Program-made: the position numbers and the translations under genes
Notes under the pieces: generated by a model
The model's database searches: none
Told to the model about the DNA's origin: nothing
The model's input: only the letters and a program-made list of their open reading frames with translations
From: Hominimerdicola alba 8
GTDB lineage: Bacteria > Bacillota > Clostridia > Oscillospirales > Ruminococcaceae
Reading direction: 5' to 3'
Length of the DNA stretch: 35,929 nucleotides
Assembly: GCF_000178155.2 (NCBI RefSeq)
Contig: NZ_ADKM02000089.1
Span: 1 to 35,929, forward strand
Shown here: positions 1 through 7,572 of the stretch, in pieces
Position numbering within the stretch: position 1 is the stretch's first letter
Layout of the letters: each line of letters begins with the position of its first letter

Positions 1-88
1 ATATATTGTCATTATCTTTTTTTAGTCTGACCGTCAGCCGTTTACCTCCCACAGGTGCCGCTGACTTTTATCTTTGATATGCAACCTA

Positions 89-117
89 AATATATCATAA
101 TTTTGCCCGCCTGTCAA
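89..117 (-). promoter_or_regulatory. Leftward sigma-A promoter at window edge
   Basis: On the minus strand TTGACA (112-117) is followed after exactly 17 bases by TATATT (89-94). Transcription would leave the window to the left, so the gene it serves is not visible. The leader contains a GGGAGG about 60 bases downstream inside a possible stem (GTCAGC at 33-38 with GCTGAC at 59-64 on the plus strand). No coding start can be supported before the edge. Confidence 0.6.
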
Positions 118-144
118 TAGTAAATCTATTACAAAATAGGCGGG
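106..144. repeat. Inverted repeat over the leftward promoter
   Basis: CCCGCCT (106-112) is repeated inverted as AGGCGGG (138-144), with a nested AATAG/CTATT pair between them. One arm touches the -35 box of the leftward promoter and the other lies upstream of it. It could be an operator or the weak end of the transcript from the TerD-fusion gene; no U-tract follows on the minus strand, so a regular terminator is unlikely. Confidence 0.4.
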
Positions 145-228
145 TCAAAATTACAAATTTAGGTCATTTTCGGGCATTCACGAAAGAGTGGTGAGAGCAT
201 TATGTGTGCTTTGTGAAAGCGTGGTGAA

Positions 229-2448
229 CTACTGGCTGTTCACCTCTACCCCGTAACTTCCGCACAGGGTCTTGAGTGCTTCCTTGTAGCCCAGTCCGAC
301 TGTCCTCAGTTTCCAGCCGTTCTTGTTGTACATCTCAATAGCCACTACCGACTTTTCATCTTTCAGTCCCTCGACTTCGTAACTGCATATCTCCTGACCA
401 TTACAGCTTATGCGTACCACAGGCTTGCTGACACAGCTGAATATCTGCTCTGCATTGTCGCCGTATATCGCAAAAGCAACAGCCAGTTTGCTTACATCAG
501 CGTCCAGCTTACTCAGTTCGACCGTAAAGCATCTTGTCTTTGACGGGTGATTGTTAACCGCCCTGTCAACGGAAGCCTTCTGCCCGAAGAACACCAAGTC
601 GGCATCACTGCGTACTTTTCCGTTCGCCGCCAGCAGGAAGATATATCCGTCAATATCTATCCCCTGTTCAGCCTGATAATCCATGTCTATGACCAGCATC
701 TTGTCATTGTAGCCGCTCAGGTCGAATCTTGCGCCGCGCACCAGCTTTATGCTCTGCACCTCAGCCACAGGATCGGTGACCTCGACTTCGGTAACTGCCT
801 CAGCCACAGGCTCGGTGACCTTGACTTCGGGAACTGCCTCAGCAACAGGCTCGTTGACCTCAACTTCGGGAACTACCTCAACAACAGGCTCGGTGACCTC
901 GACTTCGGGAACTACCTCAACAACAGGCTCGGTGACCTCAACTTCGGGAACTGCCTCAGCCACAGGCTCGTTGACCTCAGTTTCGGGAACTACCTCAACA
1001 ACAGGTTCGGTGACCTCAGCTTCGGGAACTCCACCAGCCACAGGCTCGGTGACCTCTTCGGCGCTCTCACCCATGTCATAATCGGGCTTTTTCAGAGTTT
1101 CAGCCGCAGGTATTCCACCGAAGACTATGCTGTCACCCACCTCGCAATAACGCCTGTACAGTGCCTTTTCGGATTTTTCACCTGCGCCCATCTGCTCGGT
1201 GTGAATTATTATCACAGCGCTGTCATGTTCTATTTCAAGGCTGACACTATATGCGCCGTTCGATGCTCTTCGCGCTGAAACCTTTATGTAGCCGTTGCGG
1301 TCGTTACGTACAGTTTCGCTGTCCAGCAGTTCACCAAAACCTTCCAGCTGTGCCGCTACCCCCGACTGCCTAGCCGCTTCCTCGCTGAAAAGCAGTATCT
1401 CACAGTCAAAGTCGTCAGCCCTGCCATCGGGCATGTAGAATACATCGCTCAGTTCGGCACGTTCGCCGTTCTGCTTCCTGTAAACGGAAGTTTCTGCCGC
1501 CGCCAGCCATACACCGTCAGCTATCTCAAAGGCAAAAGGCGCAGGTTCAGTGACATTCATCAACTCAAAGCCAAGACCGTTCTCAGCCGCATATTTTTCA
1601 GCACTGCCGCCCGCAACGCCTGCCAACACCACGCCGCCGTTCACAAAACCGTTACCAAGCAGTACGTTCGGTTTGCCAACGCAGACTTTCTGCAATCTTC
1701 CGCAGCCCGCAAATGCACCACCCGCTATGGTCAATACTGAATTCGGCACAGCAAACGTTCCGATATCCGCACAGCTTATCTCTTTTATAGCAGTCAGACC
1801 CTTCGGCGAATCAACCTTATCGGCGTACTTTACAGCCGAAACAAGCGTACTTTCGTCCCAACAGAAAGCATCTCCCCTGTCGCGCACAGTCAGCGCACCG
1901 TCTTTAAGCAGCAGAACAGCTTTTTCCTCACTGCTCTCACCGACAATATTCAGCTGCCACCCGCTCAGCCTGCCGCCGACATAGCATTTCTTCTCCAGTC
2001 CGAACACGCCGAAGCCCGTTGTCATACCGCACTTTGAAGCCCTTATCTCGGTGATATCCAGCCGCGCACCTATATCAGTCTTGCCGAAAAGTCCCGACAG
2101 GAACGCCATCTTATCCGCCGAACTGCCCGTAAACGCACATCTGTACTGACGGCAGTCCGTCCTGTCTTCCGCCGACGGCCCACATACAAGCCTGTCAAGG
2201 GCGTCAGCAGCTTCGGGTGAAAGTTCGCACACATCACCGCCCCAAGCCGTAAATATCAGCTTTGGCAGACCGCATTCGCCGTCACGCGAGAAGATTATGC
2301 CGTCATCAGTTTTAGTCACCCTGACGCCGTACCCGCTCTCAAAATTCGCGCCCATAATGCCGTTAGCCGCAAATATCTCAGCTAAAATGTCCTCACTTAT
2401 CTTATATGATACGAACTCGCATCTGTATTGGTTATTCATGACCTCCAT
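229..2448 (-). CDS. LRR / acidic tandem-repeat / TerD-domain fusion protein
   Basis: Protein of about 739 residues. The ORF is open further upstream, but the start at 2448 (MEVMNNQ) is chosen because AAAAGGAGG lies 9 bases before it and the promoter lies beyond. Residues about 5-40 and 100-135 look like two copies of one module (both begin QYRC.F and end in a short hydrophobic/Gly stretch). Around 233-260 there is one BspA-like leucine-rich unit (VPNSVLTIAGGAFAGCGRL). Residues about 463-563 are seven and a half 13-residue acidic repeats of the form TEPVVEVVPEVEV. The last 175 residues are a TerD domain, recognised by AANGKVRSDADLVFFGQ and the C-terminal RTVGLGYKEAL. TerD-family proteins bind calcium and act in tellurite/general stress systems; no other ter gene is next to it. 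No signal peptide or membrane segment is seen, so it is probably cytoplasmic. Function of the fusion is unknown. Confidence 0.85.
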   Translation of the reverse strand: MEVMNNQYRCEFVSYKISEDILAEIFAANGIMGANFESGYGVRVTKTDDGIIFSRDGECGLPKLIFTAWGGDVCELSPEAADALDRLVCGPSAEDRTDCRQYRCAFTGSSADKMAFLSGLFGKTDIGARLDITEIRASKCGMTTGFGVFGLEKKCYVGGRLSGWQLNIVGESSEEKAVLLLKDGALTVRDRGDAFCWDESTLVSAVKYADKVDSPKGLTAIKEISCADIGTFAVPNSVLTIAGGAFAGCGRLQKVCVGKPNVLLGNGFVNGGVVLAGVAGGSAEKYAAENGLGFELMNVTEPAPFAFEIADGVWLAAAETSVYRKQNGERAELSDVFYMPDGRADDFDCEILLFSEEAARQSGVAAQLEGFGELLDSETVRNDRNGYIKVSARRASNGAYSVSLEIEHDSAVIIIHTEQMGAGEKSEKALYRRYCEVGDSIVFGGIPAAETLKKPDYDMGESAEEVTEPVAGGVPEAEVTEPVVEVVPETEVNEPVAEAVPEVEVTEPVVEVVPEVEVTEPVVEVVPEVEVNEPVAEAVPEVKVTEPVAEAVTEVEVTDPVAEVQSIKLVRGARFDLSGYNDKMLVIDMDYQAEQGIDIDGYIFLLAANGKVRSDADLVFFGQKASVDRAVNNHPSKTRCFTVELSKLDADVSKLAVAFAIYGDNAEQIFSCVSKPVVRISCNGQEICSYEVEGLKDEKSVVAIEMYNKNGWKLRTVGLGYKEALKTLCGSYGVEVNSQ
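758..1060 (-). repeat. 39-bp in-frame tandem repeat
   Basis: Seven full and one partial copy of a 39-bp unit encode TEPV(V/A)E(V/A)VPEVEV. On the plus strand each copy contains a version of GGCTCGGTGACCTCGACTTC. Copies differ by scattered single changes, so they are not a sequencing artefact. A multiple of three keeps the frame whatever the copy number, so length variation between strains is likely. Confidence 0.9.
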
Positions 2449-2488
2449 CGGTTTTGTCCTCCTTTTTTGAACATGTTTATCCAACCAC

Positions 2489-2517
2489 ATTATAACACAT
2501 TTTTTACAACAAATCAA
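2489..2517 (-). promoter_or_regulatory. Promoter of the TerD-fusion gene
   Basis: Minus strand TTGATT (2512-2517), 17-base spacer, TATAAT (2489-2494), about 40 bases ahead of the chosen start at 2448. Confidence 0.75.
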
Positions 2518-2606
2518 TAGAAAAACAGCCAATTAAAACATTTTTTCGGCAGAAACGACGGCTTCGCCCTCACATTTATGCAGATATGTCACAATAGGCA
2601 TATAAA

Positions 2607-2632
2607 ACAAAAAACCCCGACTGATGTCGAGG
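2607..2632 (-). terminator. Minus-strand hairpin terminator without an obvious gene
   Basis: On the minus strand a 7-bp stem CCTCGAC/GTCGGGG (one G-T pair, loop ATCA) runs straight into TTTTTTGTTTT. It points away from the DUF5662 gene and precedes the TerD-fusion promoter, so it should end a leftward transcript arising in 2640-3000. No convincing leftward ORF exists there, which suggests a non-coding transcript or a decayed gene. Confidence 0.6.
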
Positions 2633-2773
2633 CTTTCTGCGAAGTATAGAAGTATATATGAAGAAAAAATATGAGGATTTCGTTTGTTATCCTGCCCTGC
2701 TTTCCTCCGTCCCGCCAAAGCAGAAGCAATGGCAGAACGAAAGAAGAGGTGGAGAAATTGGAGAAAAAAATAT

Positions 2774-2959
2774 ATGAAAAAAAGTTATTGTCTTGTAATT
2801 TTTTCGGTCTTTTCTTGTTCCTTTGACCTTGGTTATATGATACTCTCCTTTTATGATAATTATGTGAAAGCCAAACAAAATATATGCGAAAATATTGAAA
2901 AGATTTACCTTCAAAAAAGCATAGATCTCCCTTTACAAATCACTGAAAATTTGTTATAA
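2774..2959 (+). CDS. Possible small hypothetical peptide (61 aa)
   Basis: Not recognised. A reading frame starting MKKSYCLVIFSVFSCSF has GGAG about 8 bases upstream and a hydrophobic N-terminus like a signal peptide. It is AT-rich, has no visible promoter, and its stop codon overlaps the -10 box of the next gene. It may be a chance ORF. The rest of 2449-3028 holds only the promoter, terminator and the promoter of the DUF5662 gene. Confidence 0.2.
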   Translation: MKKSYCLVIFSVFSCSFDLGYMILSFYDNYVKAKQNICENIEKIYLQKSIDLPLQITENLL

Positions 2960-2960
2960 T
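2932..2960 (+). promoter_or_regulatory. Promoter of the DUF5662 gene
   Basis: TTTACA (2932-2937), 17-base spacer, perfect TATAAT (2955-2960), about 60 bases before the start codon. Confidence 0.75.
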
Positions 2961-3028
2961 GTATAGCAGATGCGCTTATAATACGCGAGATCTGCGAAAA
3001 CCTTCACGAAAATCAAGGAGTTTTTTAT

Positions 3029-3571
3029 ATGGACGACCGTACCCGTTCAAATGCTGTAAAACATTTTAAGACCATTACACGCCATCGGCATGAGGTCATG
3101 AAAAACTGCTTCCGCGCAGGCATACCTCTGCAGGGTCTTCTTCATGACCTGTCAAAATATTCCTATGAAGAATTTTCACTGGGCGTAAAATATTATCAGG
3201 GCACACGTTCCCCCCACGAGGGCGAGCGCGACAGCTACGGCTACTCGCTTGCATGGATGCACCATAAGGGCAGGAACAAGCATCATTTTGAATACTGGAC
3301 TGATTACGACCCCGTCACAAGGGTCATGAGCCCTGTGAAAATGCCGCTCAGATATGTCAAGGAGATGTTCTGTGACAGGGTCGCGGCAAGCAAGATATAC
3401 ATGAAAGACGATTATAATGACGGTTCGGCTCTGGCTTACTTCATGCGCGGCAAAAATACCCGAATGATACACCCCGAAACTTCCGAACTGATAGAAAAAT
3501 TGCTGACCATGCTCAAAGATAAGGGCGAACGCAAAACTTTTGCTTATGTCAGAAGACTCAGAAAATATTAG
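3029..3571 (+). CDS. DUF5662 family protein
   Basis: 180-residue soluble protein. Start supported by AAGGAG 8-9 bases upstream. It carries the DUF5662 signatures: GLLHDLSKYSYEEF at about 37-50 and HHKGRNKHHFEYW at 78-90. The concentration of His and Asp residues suggests a metal-binding HD-like fold, but I know of no established reaction for the family, so no function is assigned. It is common in Firmicutes as a single gene. It has its own consensus promoter; only weak dyads follow it, so its 3' end is unclear. Confidence 0.8.
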   Translation: MDDRTRSNAVKHFKTITRHRHEVMKNCFRAGIPLQGLLHDLSKYSYEEFSLGVKYYQGTRSPHEGERDSYGYSLAWMHHKGRNKHHFEYWTDYDPVTRVMSPVKMPLRYVKEMFCDRVAASKIYMKDDYNDGSALAYFMRGKNTRMIHPETSELIEKLLTMLKDKGERKTFAYVRRLRKY

Positions 3572-3731
3572 AATAATTTCACAAGGCTCCCGACTGTAAA
3601 GATCGGAAAAACTGATAATCTGGTTTATATCAGCAGGAAAATGCACCGCCATTCCGATACCTTAACAGGCGGCAGCAGCGGGGTGAATATGTACTTTTTT
3701 ATGTACTTATATTTACAGATGTAAGGAGTGG

Positions 3732-5240
3732 ATGCCTGTAATGGCAAAAACTAACGACAGAAACTCACAGGTGCTCTCTTCGATGTTCAACCTGAGAAGC
3801 GACATGGCAAGCTGCGATGAGATAGAAAACACTATCGTCAGCGGCGCAAAGTTACAGGGCACCAACGCATGGATACTTATGATGGCGATATTGGTGGCAT
3901 CGGTGGGACTGAATACAAACTCCACCGCTGTGATAATCGGTGCGATGCTGATATCACCGCTGATGGGCAGTATCATCGCGATAGCCTACGGCATCGCCAC
4001 AAATAATCTGACACTGGCGAGGTTCTCGGCAGTCAGGCTGACTATACAGATGCTCATAAGCATCGCAACATCATTCGTATACTTTTCGATATCACCGATA
4101 AATGCGCCGTCAAGCGAACTTCTGGCACGCACAAGCCCCACCATCTACGATGTGCTGATAGCCGTCAGCGGCGGTTTCGCGGGTATAATCGGTCAGACAC
4201 GCAAAGAGAAGAGCAATGTAATACCCGGTGTCGCCATAGCCACTGCGCTGATGCCGCCCCTGTGTACGGCAGGATACGGTCTGGCGCACAAAAACTTAGC
4301 TTTTTTCAGCGGTGCGCTGTATTTGTTTTTCATCAACGGATTTTTCATCTGCGTGACGGCTGTAATAGTGCTTAAATACCTGCGTGTACCTCAGTTCAAA
4401 GAACTTGACAAGAAACAGCTTGCCAAGATACACCGATCTATCGCAGTCGTAGCCGTCATCACGATGATACCGAGCATATATTTCGCTTACCACCAGATCA
4501 AGGACACCATAGAAAATTCAAGTGCGGAAGCATTCATCAAGAACGAGTTTGTTTTTGATGGCACACAGGTGGTGCAGAAGACGGTGGATATAAACGATAA
4601 AGTCATCGAGATATCACTGATAGGCAAAGAGATAACTCCCGCCCGTCAGGAAGAACTCGAAGAAAAGCTGACCGACTACAAGCTGGAAAGCTACAGCCTG
4701 AAGATAAACCAGACTGCCGTCAAGGACGGCATCACTGCTGACGAAGTCAAGGCACTGCTGGCAGAATATGACAGCGACGAGGAAGAACCAAACGTTGACG
4801 AGATACTGACGATAAAGGAGAACGAAGAACTGTCTGCCGAGAACGAACAGCTTAAGACCGAGATCGAAGAACTGCATAAACAGCTTGATAAGTCTGCGGC
4901 AAGCAAGATAGATGTTGCGCAGATAAGTGCGGAACTGACTGCCATATCTCCGAAAATATCGGGTGCTGCGGCAGCTGAGTCGGAGATATACATATCTCCC
5001 GATGAAAATGGCAGCAGAACGATAGTTACACTGTTTGTGACCAAAGAACTGGACAATAATGAGTTTTCTGCCATATCAGCATGGCTGCGCACAAGGCTCG
5101 GCAAAAACGAGATCACCGTATTGCAGCAGGATCTTTCGGCTTTTCGCGGTGAGGAAAGCAGTGCAGCGGCAAGATCCCCTAAAGAGGGCAGCAGTAAACC
5201 TTTCCCCGCCGACAGCGCTGCTGACAGCAAAGCTGAGTGA
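3732..5240 (+). CDS. DUF389 family membrane protein with coiled-coil tail
   Basis: About 500 residues. Residues roughly 30-240 are the DUF389 membrane domain: STAVIIGAMLISPLMGSIIA, then GGFAGIIGQTR and GVAIATALMPPLCTAGYGLA, with several transmembrane helices. The rest is a long polar extension that includes a Glu/Leu-rich coiled coil (ENEELSAENEQLKTEIEEL, about 360-390) and an Ala/Ser/Lys-rich C-terminus. The family's role is not established. Two starts are possible: 3732 is only 3 bases from AGGAG, 3741 (MAKTND) is 12 bases from it; the difference is three residues. A strong terminator follows, so this is probably a single-gene unit. Confidence 0.85.
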   Translation: MPVMAKTNDRNSQVLSSMFNLRSDMASCDEIENTIVSGAKLQGTNAWILMMAILVASVGLNTNSTAVIIGAMLISPLMGSIIAIAYGIATNNLTLARFSAVRLTIQMLISIATSFVYFSISPINAPSSELLARTSPTIYDVLIAVSGGFAGIIGQTRKEKSNVIPGVAIATALMPPLCTAGYGLAHKNLAFFSGALYLFFINGFFICVTAVIVLKYLRVPQFKELDKKQLAKIHRSIAVVAVITMIPSIYFAYHQIKDTIENSSAEAFIKNEFVFDGTQVVQKTVDINDKVIEISLIGKEITPARQEELEEKLTDYKLESYSLKINQTAVKDGITADEVKALLAEYDSDEEEPNVDEILTIKENEELSAENEQLKTEIEELHKQLDKSAASKIDVAQISAELTAISPKISGAAAAESEIYISPDENGSRTIVTLFVTKELDNNEFSAISAWLRTRLGKNEITVLQQDLSAFRGEESSAAARSPKEGSSKPFPADSAADSKAE

Positions 5241-5252
5241 TAAAACATTTCT

Positions 5253-5283
5253 GAGCGTATCCGTTAGGGGTACGCTCTTTTTT
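5253..5283 (+). terminator. Terminator after the DUF389 gene
   Basis: Perfect 7-bp stem GAGCGTA/TACGCTC (5253-5259, 5271-5277) followed by six T, 12 bases after the stop codon. Confidence 0.9.
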
Positions 5284-5385
5284 GTACAATAAAACCCCCT
5301 CGCTGTTCAGAACATTTGTTTTACTGTACAAAAAATATACCCAAAAGCGAGATTTCAGCAAAAAAGAAGTGCTGTCCAAAAAAAG

Positions 5386-5416
5386 TTACCACAAATCAAA
5401 AAATATGTGCTATAAT
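5386..5416 (+). promoter_or_regulatory. Possible promoter of the 108-aa membrane protein
   Basis: Perfect TATAAT at 5411-5416 in the context TGCTATAAT (extended -10). The best -35 candidate, TTACCA at 5386-5391, is weak and 19 bases away. Confidence 0.5.
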
Positions 5417-5458
5417 ACATTCACAACACAGCGCAAAGCGCAGAAGGGAGAATGTGAG

Positions 5459-5785
5459 ATGAGCATAATATTTGCGGCGATAGTTCTGGTCATCAACGAG
5501 TATTCGACAAGAGAGGGGTGGTTCGCAAGCGTGACAGGCGGTCTGTTACTGGCGGGCGGGCTGATATGGGCGGCTACAGTGTCACCCGCAAGGACTTTCA
5601 TACTGTGCGTGATGGGACTTTGCGCCCTGCTCGCGCTCGAACTGGAACGCATATCCGACATTCGAAAGGAAGCGGGCAAAAAGCTGAACGAACTTGACGA
5701 CCGTGATGCCGAAAGAAACGCACGCAACGCAAGGCGCGGTCTGCGGGTAAGCAGTCAGAAGTCGGTCAAGAGAAAAGCTGCGTGA
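5459..5785 (+). CDS. Small hypothetical membrane protein (108 aa)
   Basis: Not recognised. The ORF is open from 5282, but the true start is 5459 (MSIIFAAIV): AAGGGAG sits 8 bases before it and the promoter lies between. There are two or three hydrophobic segments (about 2-12, 22-42 and 46-60), then a charged tail rich in Arg, Lys and Asp (RKEAGKKLNELDDRDAERN) that probably sits in the cytoplasm. Neighbours give no functional hint. Confidence 0.65.
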   Translation: MSIIFAAIVLVINEYSTREGWFASVTGGLLLAGGLIWAATVSPARTFILCVMGLCALLALELERISDIRKEAGKKLNELDDRDAERNARNARRGLRVSSQKSVKRKAA

Positions 5786-5898
5786 TATCAGTTCAGCAGA
5801 TTTCGTGGCACCCCAAACTGCCTGATCTCACATCTTTTGCCGAGTATGAGCATCGGCGGACACTGTTTTCAGGCATGAGATAAGTCTGCAATATAAAA

Positions 5899-6003
5899 CT
5901 ATAGCAATCCAACTTTTTAAATTCACAAAATCCAGTCGCAAAAGCTGGGATTTATGGGTTTTGTGACTGGATTTTGTCTGAATTTTAAGGCGGATTGCTA
6001 TAG
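5899..6003. mobile_element. MITE-like hairpin element
   Basis: 105 bp bounded by perfect 12-bp terminal inverted repeats CTATAGCAATCC / GGATTGCTATAG. The arms stay complementary further in (CAAAATCCAGTC at 5926-5937 pairs with GACTGGATTTTG at 5964-5975), with imperfect pairing between, leaving a small loop around 5942-5956. TA at each end would suit the TA target duplication of IS630/Tc1-mariner elements. It has no ORF of its own. Its right end stops 7 bases before the -35 box of the muramidase promoter. The family assignment is inference. Confidence 0.6.
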
Positions 6004-6010
6004 GTCACAC

Positions 6011-6039
6011 TTGACAATTTTTAGTCTGCGTGCTATGAT
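6011..6039 (+). promoter_or_regulatory. Promoter of the GH25 gene
   Basis: TTGACA (6011-6016), 17 bases, TATGAT (6034-6039) preceded by TGC (extended -10). Immediately downstream of the hairpin element. Confidence 0.8.
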
Positions 6040-6064
6040 ATTACAGCACAAAGAGGTGACCGAA

Positions 6065-6796
6065 ATGAAAAAGAAAAGCCTAAGAAGGCTTATCATCGGG
6101 CTTTCGCTGACTTTGGTCATCGGCGGGGGCTTCGCCGGGGCGGTACTTTCAAAGACCGTCAGGCTGAACCACCCGAAAGGTGTGGTCGGTGCAGATATAT
6201 CTTCTTATCAGGGAGATGCAGACTGGGACAAACTATCCCGAAATATGGACTTTGTATTCGTTAAAGCCACAGAGGGCAGCAGCTTTATTGACGAGAAGTT
6301 CATCTATAATTTCACAGGCGCAAGGAACGCGGGGCTGTATGCGGGCGCTTACCATTTTTTCAGTTTTGACAGTTCGGGCAGTTCGCAGGCAGAAAACTTC
6401 ATAGCCGCACTGGAAGAAACGTGGCTGACCGACGGAATGCTTCCGCCTGTTATAGATGTTGAACCTTACGGCGAATATTTGAAACACCCAAAGTCAGCAG
6501 ATGAAGTCATTCCCGAACTGAAAGACATGATAGACAGTCTGGAAGAAAAGTATGGTGTGAAGCCTGTCATCTACTGCACAGGTAGTTCCTACAGGCTCTA
6601 TAAAACCGGGTTTGAGGGCTGTCTTTTATGGGAGAGGAATGTGTATTTCAGACCATTTCACAACGACTGGACTTTCTGGCAGTACACCGACACAGAGGAA
6701 TTAGATGGATATAACGGTGACGAAAAGTATATCGATATGAATTTTTTCAACGGAAGCATAAAGGAATTGGACAAACTCTGCATAAGCATGAAGTGA
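6065..6796 (+). CDS. GH25 muramidase (lysozyme), membrane-anchored or secreted
   Basis: 243 residues. Start 6065 (MKKKSLRRL) chosen because of AGAGGTGA just upstream and because the promoter excludes the longer ORF. Residues 8-28 are a signal anchor or uncleaved signal peptide. Residues about 40-240 are a glycoside hydrolase family 25 domain, which cleaves the MurNAc-GlcNAc bond of peptidoglycan outside the membrane. Visible motifs: GADISSYQG with Asp44, VFVKATEG, AGAYHFFSF, the catalytic DVE (Asp131, Glu133) and WQYTDTEELDGY near the end. No cell-wall-binding repeats follow, so the TM anchor probably holds it at the membrane. Single-gene unit with its own promoter. Confidence 0.92.
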   Translation: MKKKSLRRLIIGLSLTLVIGGGFAGAVLSKTVRLNHPKGVVGADISSYQGDADWDKLSRNMDFVFVKATEGSSFIDEKFIYNFTGARNAGLYAGAYHFFSFDSSGSSQAENFIAALEETWLTDGMLPPVIDVEPYGEYLKHPKSADEVIPELKDMIDSLEEKYGVKPVIYCTGSSYRLYKTGFEGCLLWERNVYFRPFHNDWTFWQYTDTEELDGYNGDEKYIDMNFFNGSIKELDKLCISMK

Positions 6797-6971
6797 GCCG
6801 CTCTTCAAAAAACGAGTTTTTTCAGTTCTGCAAAGTTGTCCGCTGCGAATATTGTGTAAGTGTATTGATTTAAAAATTAGAATTAATTTCCTGCAAATAG
6901 GCGAGTTGTTACAAAAAGTCGATTAAAATTAAACAAATTGCCGAAAATTATAGCTAACATCGCCGCGTCCC

Positions 6972-7000
6972 TTGATTTTTATGACAGGTTGTGGTATACT
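6972..7000 (+). promoter_or_regulatory. Promoter of the small acidic membrane protein
   Basis: TTGATT (6972-6977), 17 bases, TATACT (6995-7000). The rest of 6797-7064 is AT-rich with no further structure I can support. Confidence 0.7.
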
Positions 7001-7064
7001 AACAATAATCTGAAATCCAAATGATTTAGAGATATTATATTAGATTAGAAACGGAGTGTTCAAA

Positions 7065-7409
7065 ATGGGAAATGTATTAAAGGCTTTACTCGCTATAACA
7101 GCTGTTGCAGGCGGTGCTGCTGCCGTTATGGCTTATAAGAAGCGTAAGGAACTCGAGGATTATGACTACGAGGATCTGGACGACGATTTTGATGACTGCA
7201 TCGATGATGATACCACCCCTGAGGAGGATCTGGATAAGGTAGAAGATGCTGTTGAAGATGTTGACCTGTCTGACAAGGTAGGCGAGGCTGCTGAGAACGC
7301 AGCTGAAAAGGCTGAGAAGATCGCTTCCGATGTTGCTGATGCAGCTTCTGACGCTGTTGACGAACTGAAGGATCTGGCTGAAGACAAGTTCGATTCTCTG
7401 AGCGACTGA
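7065..7409 (+). CDS. Small acidic single-pass membrane protein (YtxH-like)
   Basis: 114 residues, start 7065 (MGNVLKALL) 8 bases after ACGGAG; the longer frame would begin at a GTG three codons upstream without a better site. One membrane segment (about 4-25, Ala/Gly rich) is followed by KKRKE, then a strongly acidic stretch (EDYDYEDLDDDFDD) and an amphipathic Ala/Glu/Asp/Lys helix resembling YtxH or apolipoprotein-like stress proteins. The lysines after the helix predict a cytoplasmic tail. Function unknown. Own promoter and terminator. Confidence 0.75.
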   Translation: MGNVLKALLAITAVAGGAAAVMAYKKRKELEDYDYEDLDDDFDDCIDDDTTPEEDLDKVEDAVEDVDLSDKVGEAAENAAEKAEKIASDVADAASDAVDELKDLAEDKFDSLSD

Positions 7410-7423
7410 TATTTCGATAAATC

Positions 7424-7457
7424 AAGCCCGTGTCTGCTGATGCGGGCTTTTTCTTTT
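7424..7457 (+). terminator. Terminator
   Basis: AAGCCCG (7424-7430) pairs with CGGGCTT (7443-7449), followed by a T-rich run. Confidence 0.9.
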
Positions 7458-7510
7458 ATTGCCTGCCTTACAGCGTGTCGTCTGGATAACCACATATTAA
7501 GATATTTCGG

Positions 7511-7539
7511 GCGAAAAGTTCATAAAGATGTTATATAAT
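7511..7539 (+). promoter_or_regulatory. Possible promoter of the AEC transporter
   Basis: Perfect TATAAT at 7534-7539; the -35 region (around 7511-7516, GCGAAA) is poor. The -10 lies just inside the longest ORF, which argues for the later TTG start. Confidence 0.45.
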
Positions 7540-7572
7540 AGTCAAGACATTTTTTTGAATGGGGGAATTTTT

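Noticed and set aside
547-1278. Two plus-strand ORFs opposite the acidic repeats of the TerD-fusion gene
   Set aside because: They are shadows of the 39-bp repeat on the other strand (repetitive Ser/Thr/Gly or Asn/Arg/Leu), without ribosome binding sites.
2533-2718. 61-residue minus-strand ORF ahead of the TerD-fusion gene
   Set aside because: It runs through the hairpin terminator and has no ribosome binding site.
7528-7572. Upstream ATG start for the AEC transporter
   Set aside because: No ribosome binding site and it overlaps the TATAAT box; the TTG at 7573 fits better.
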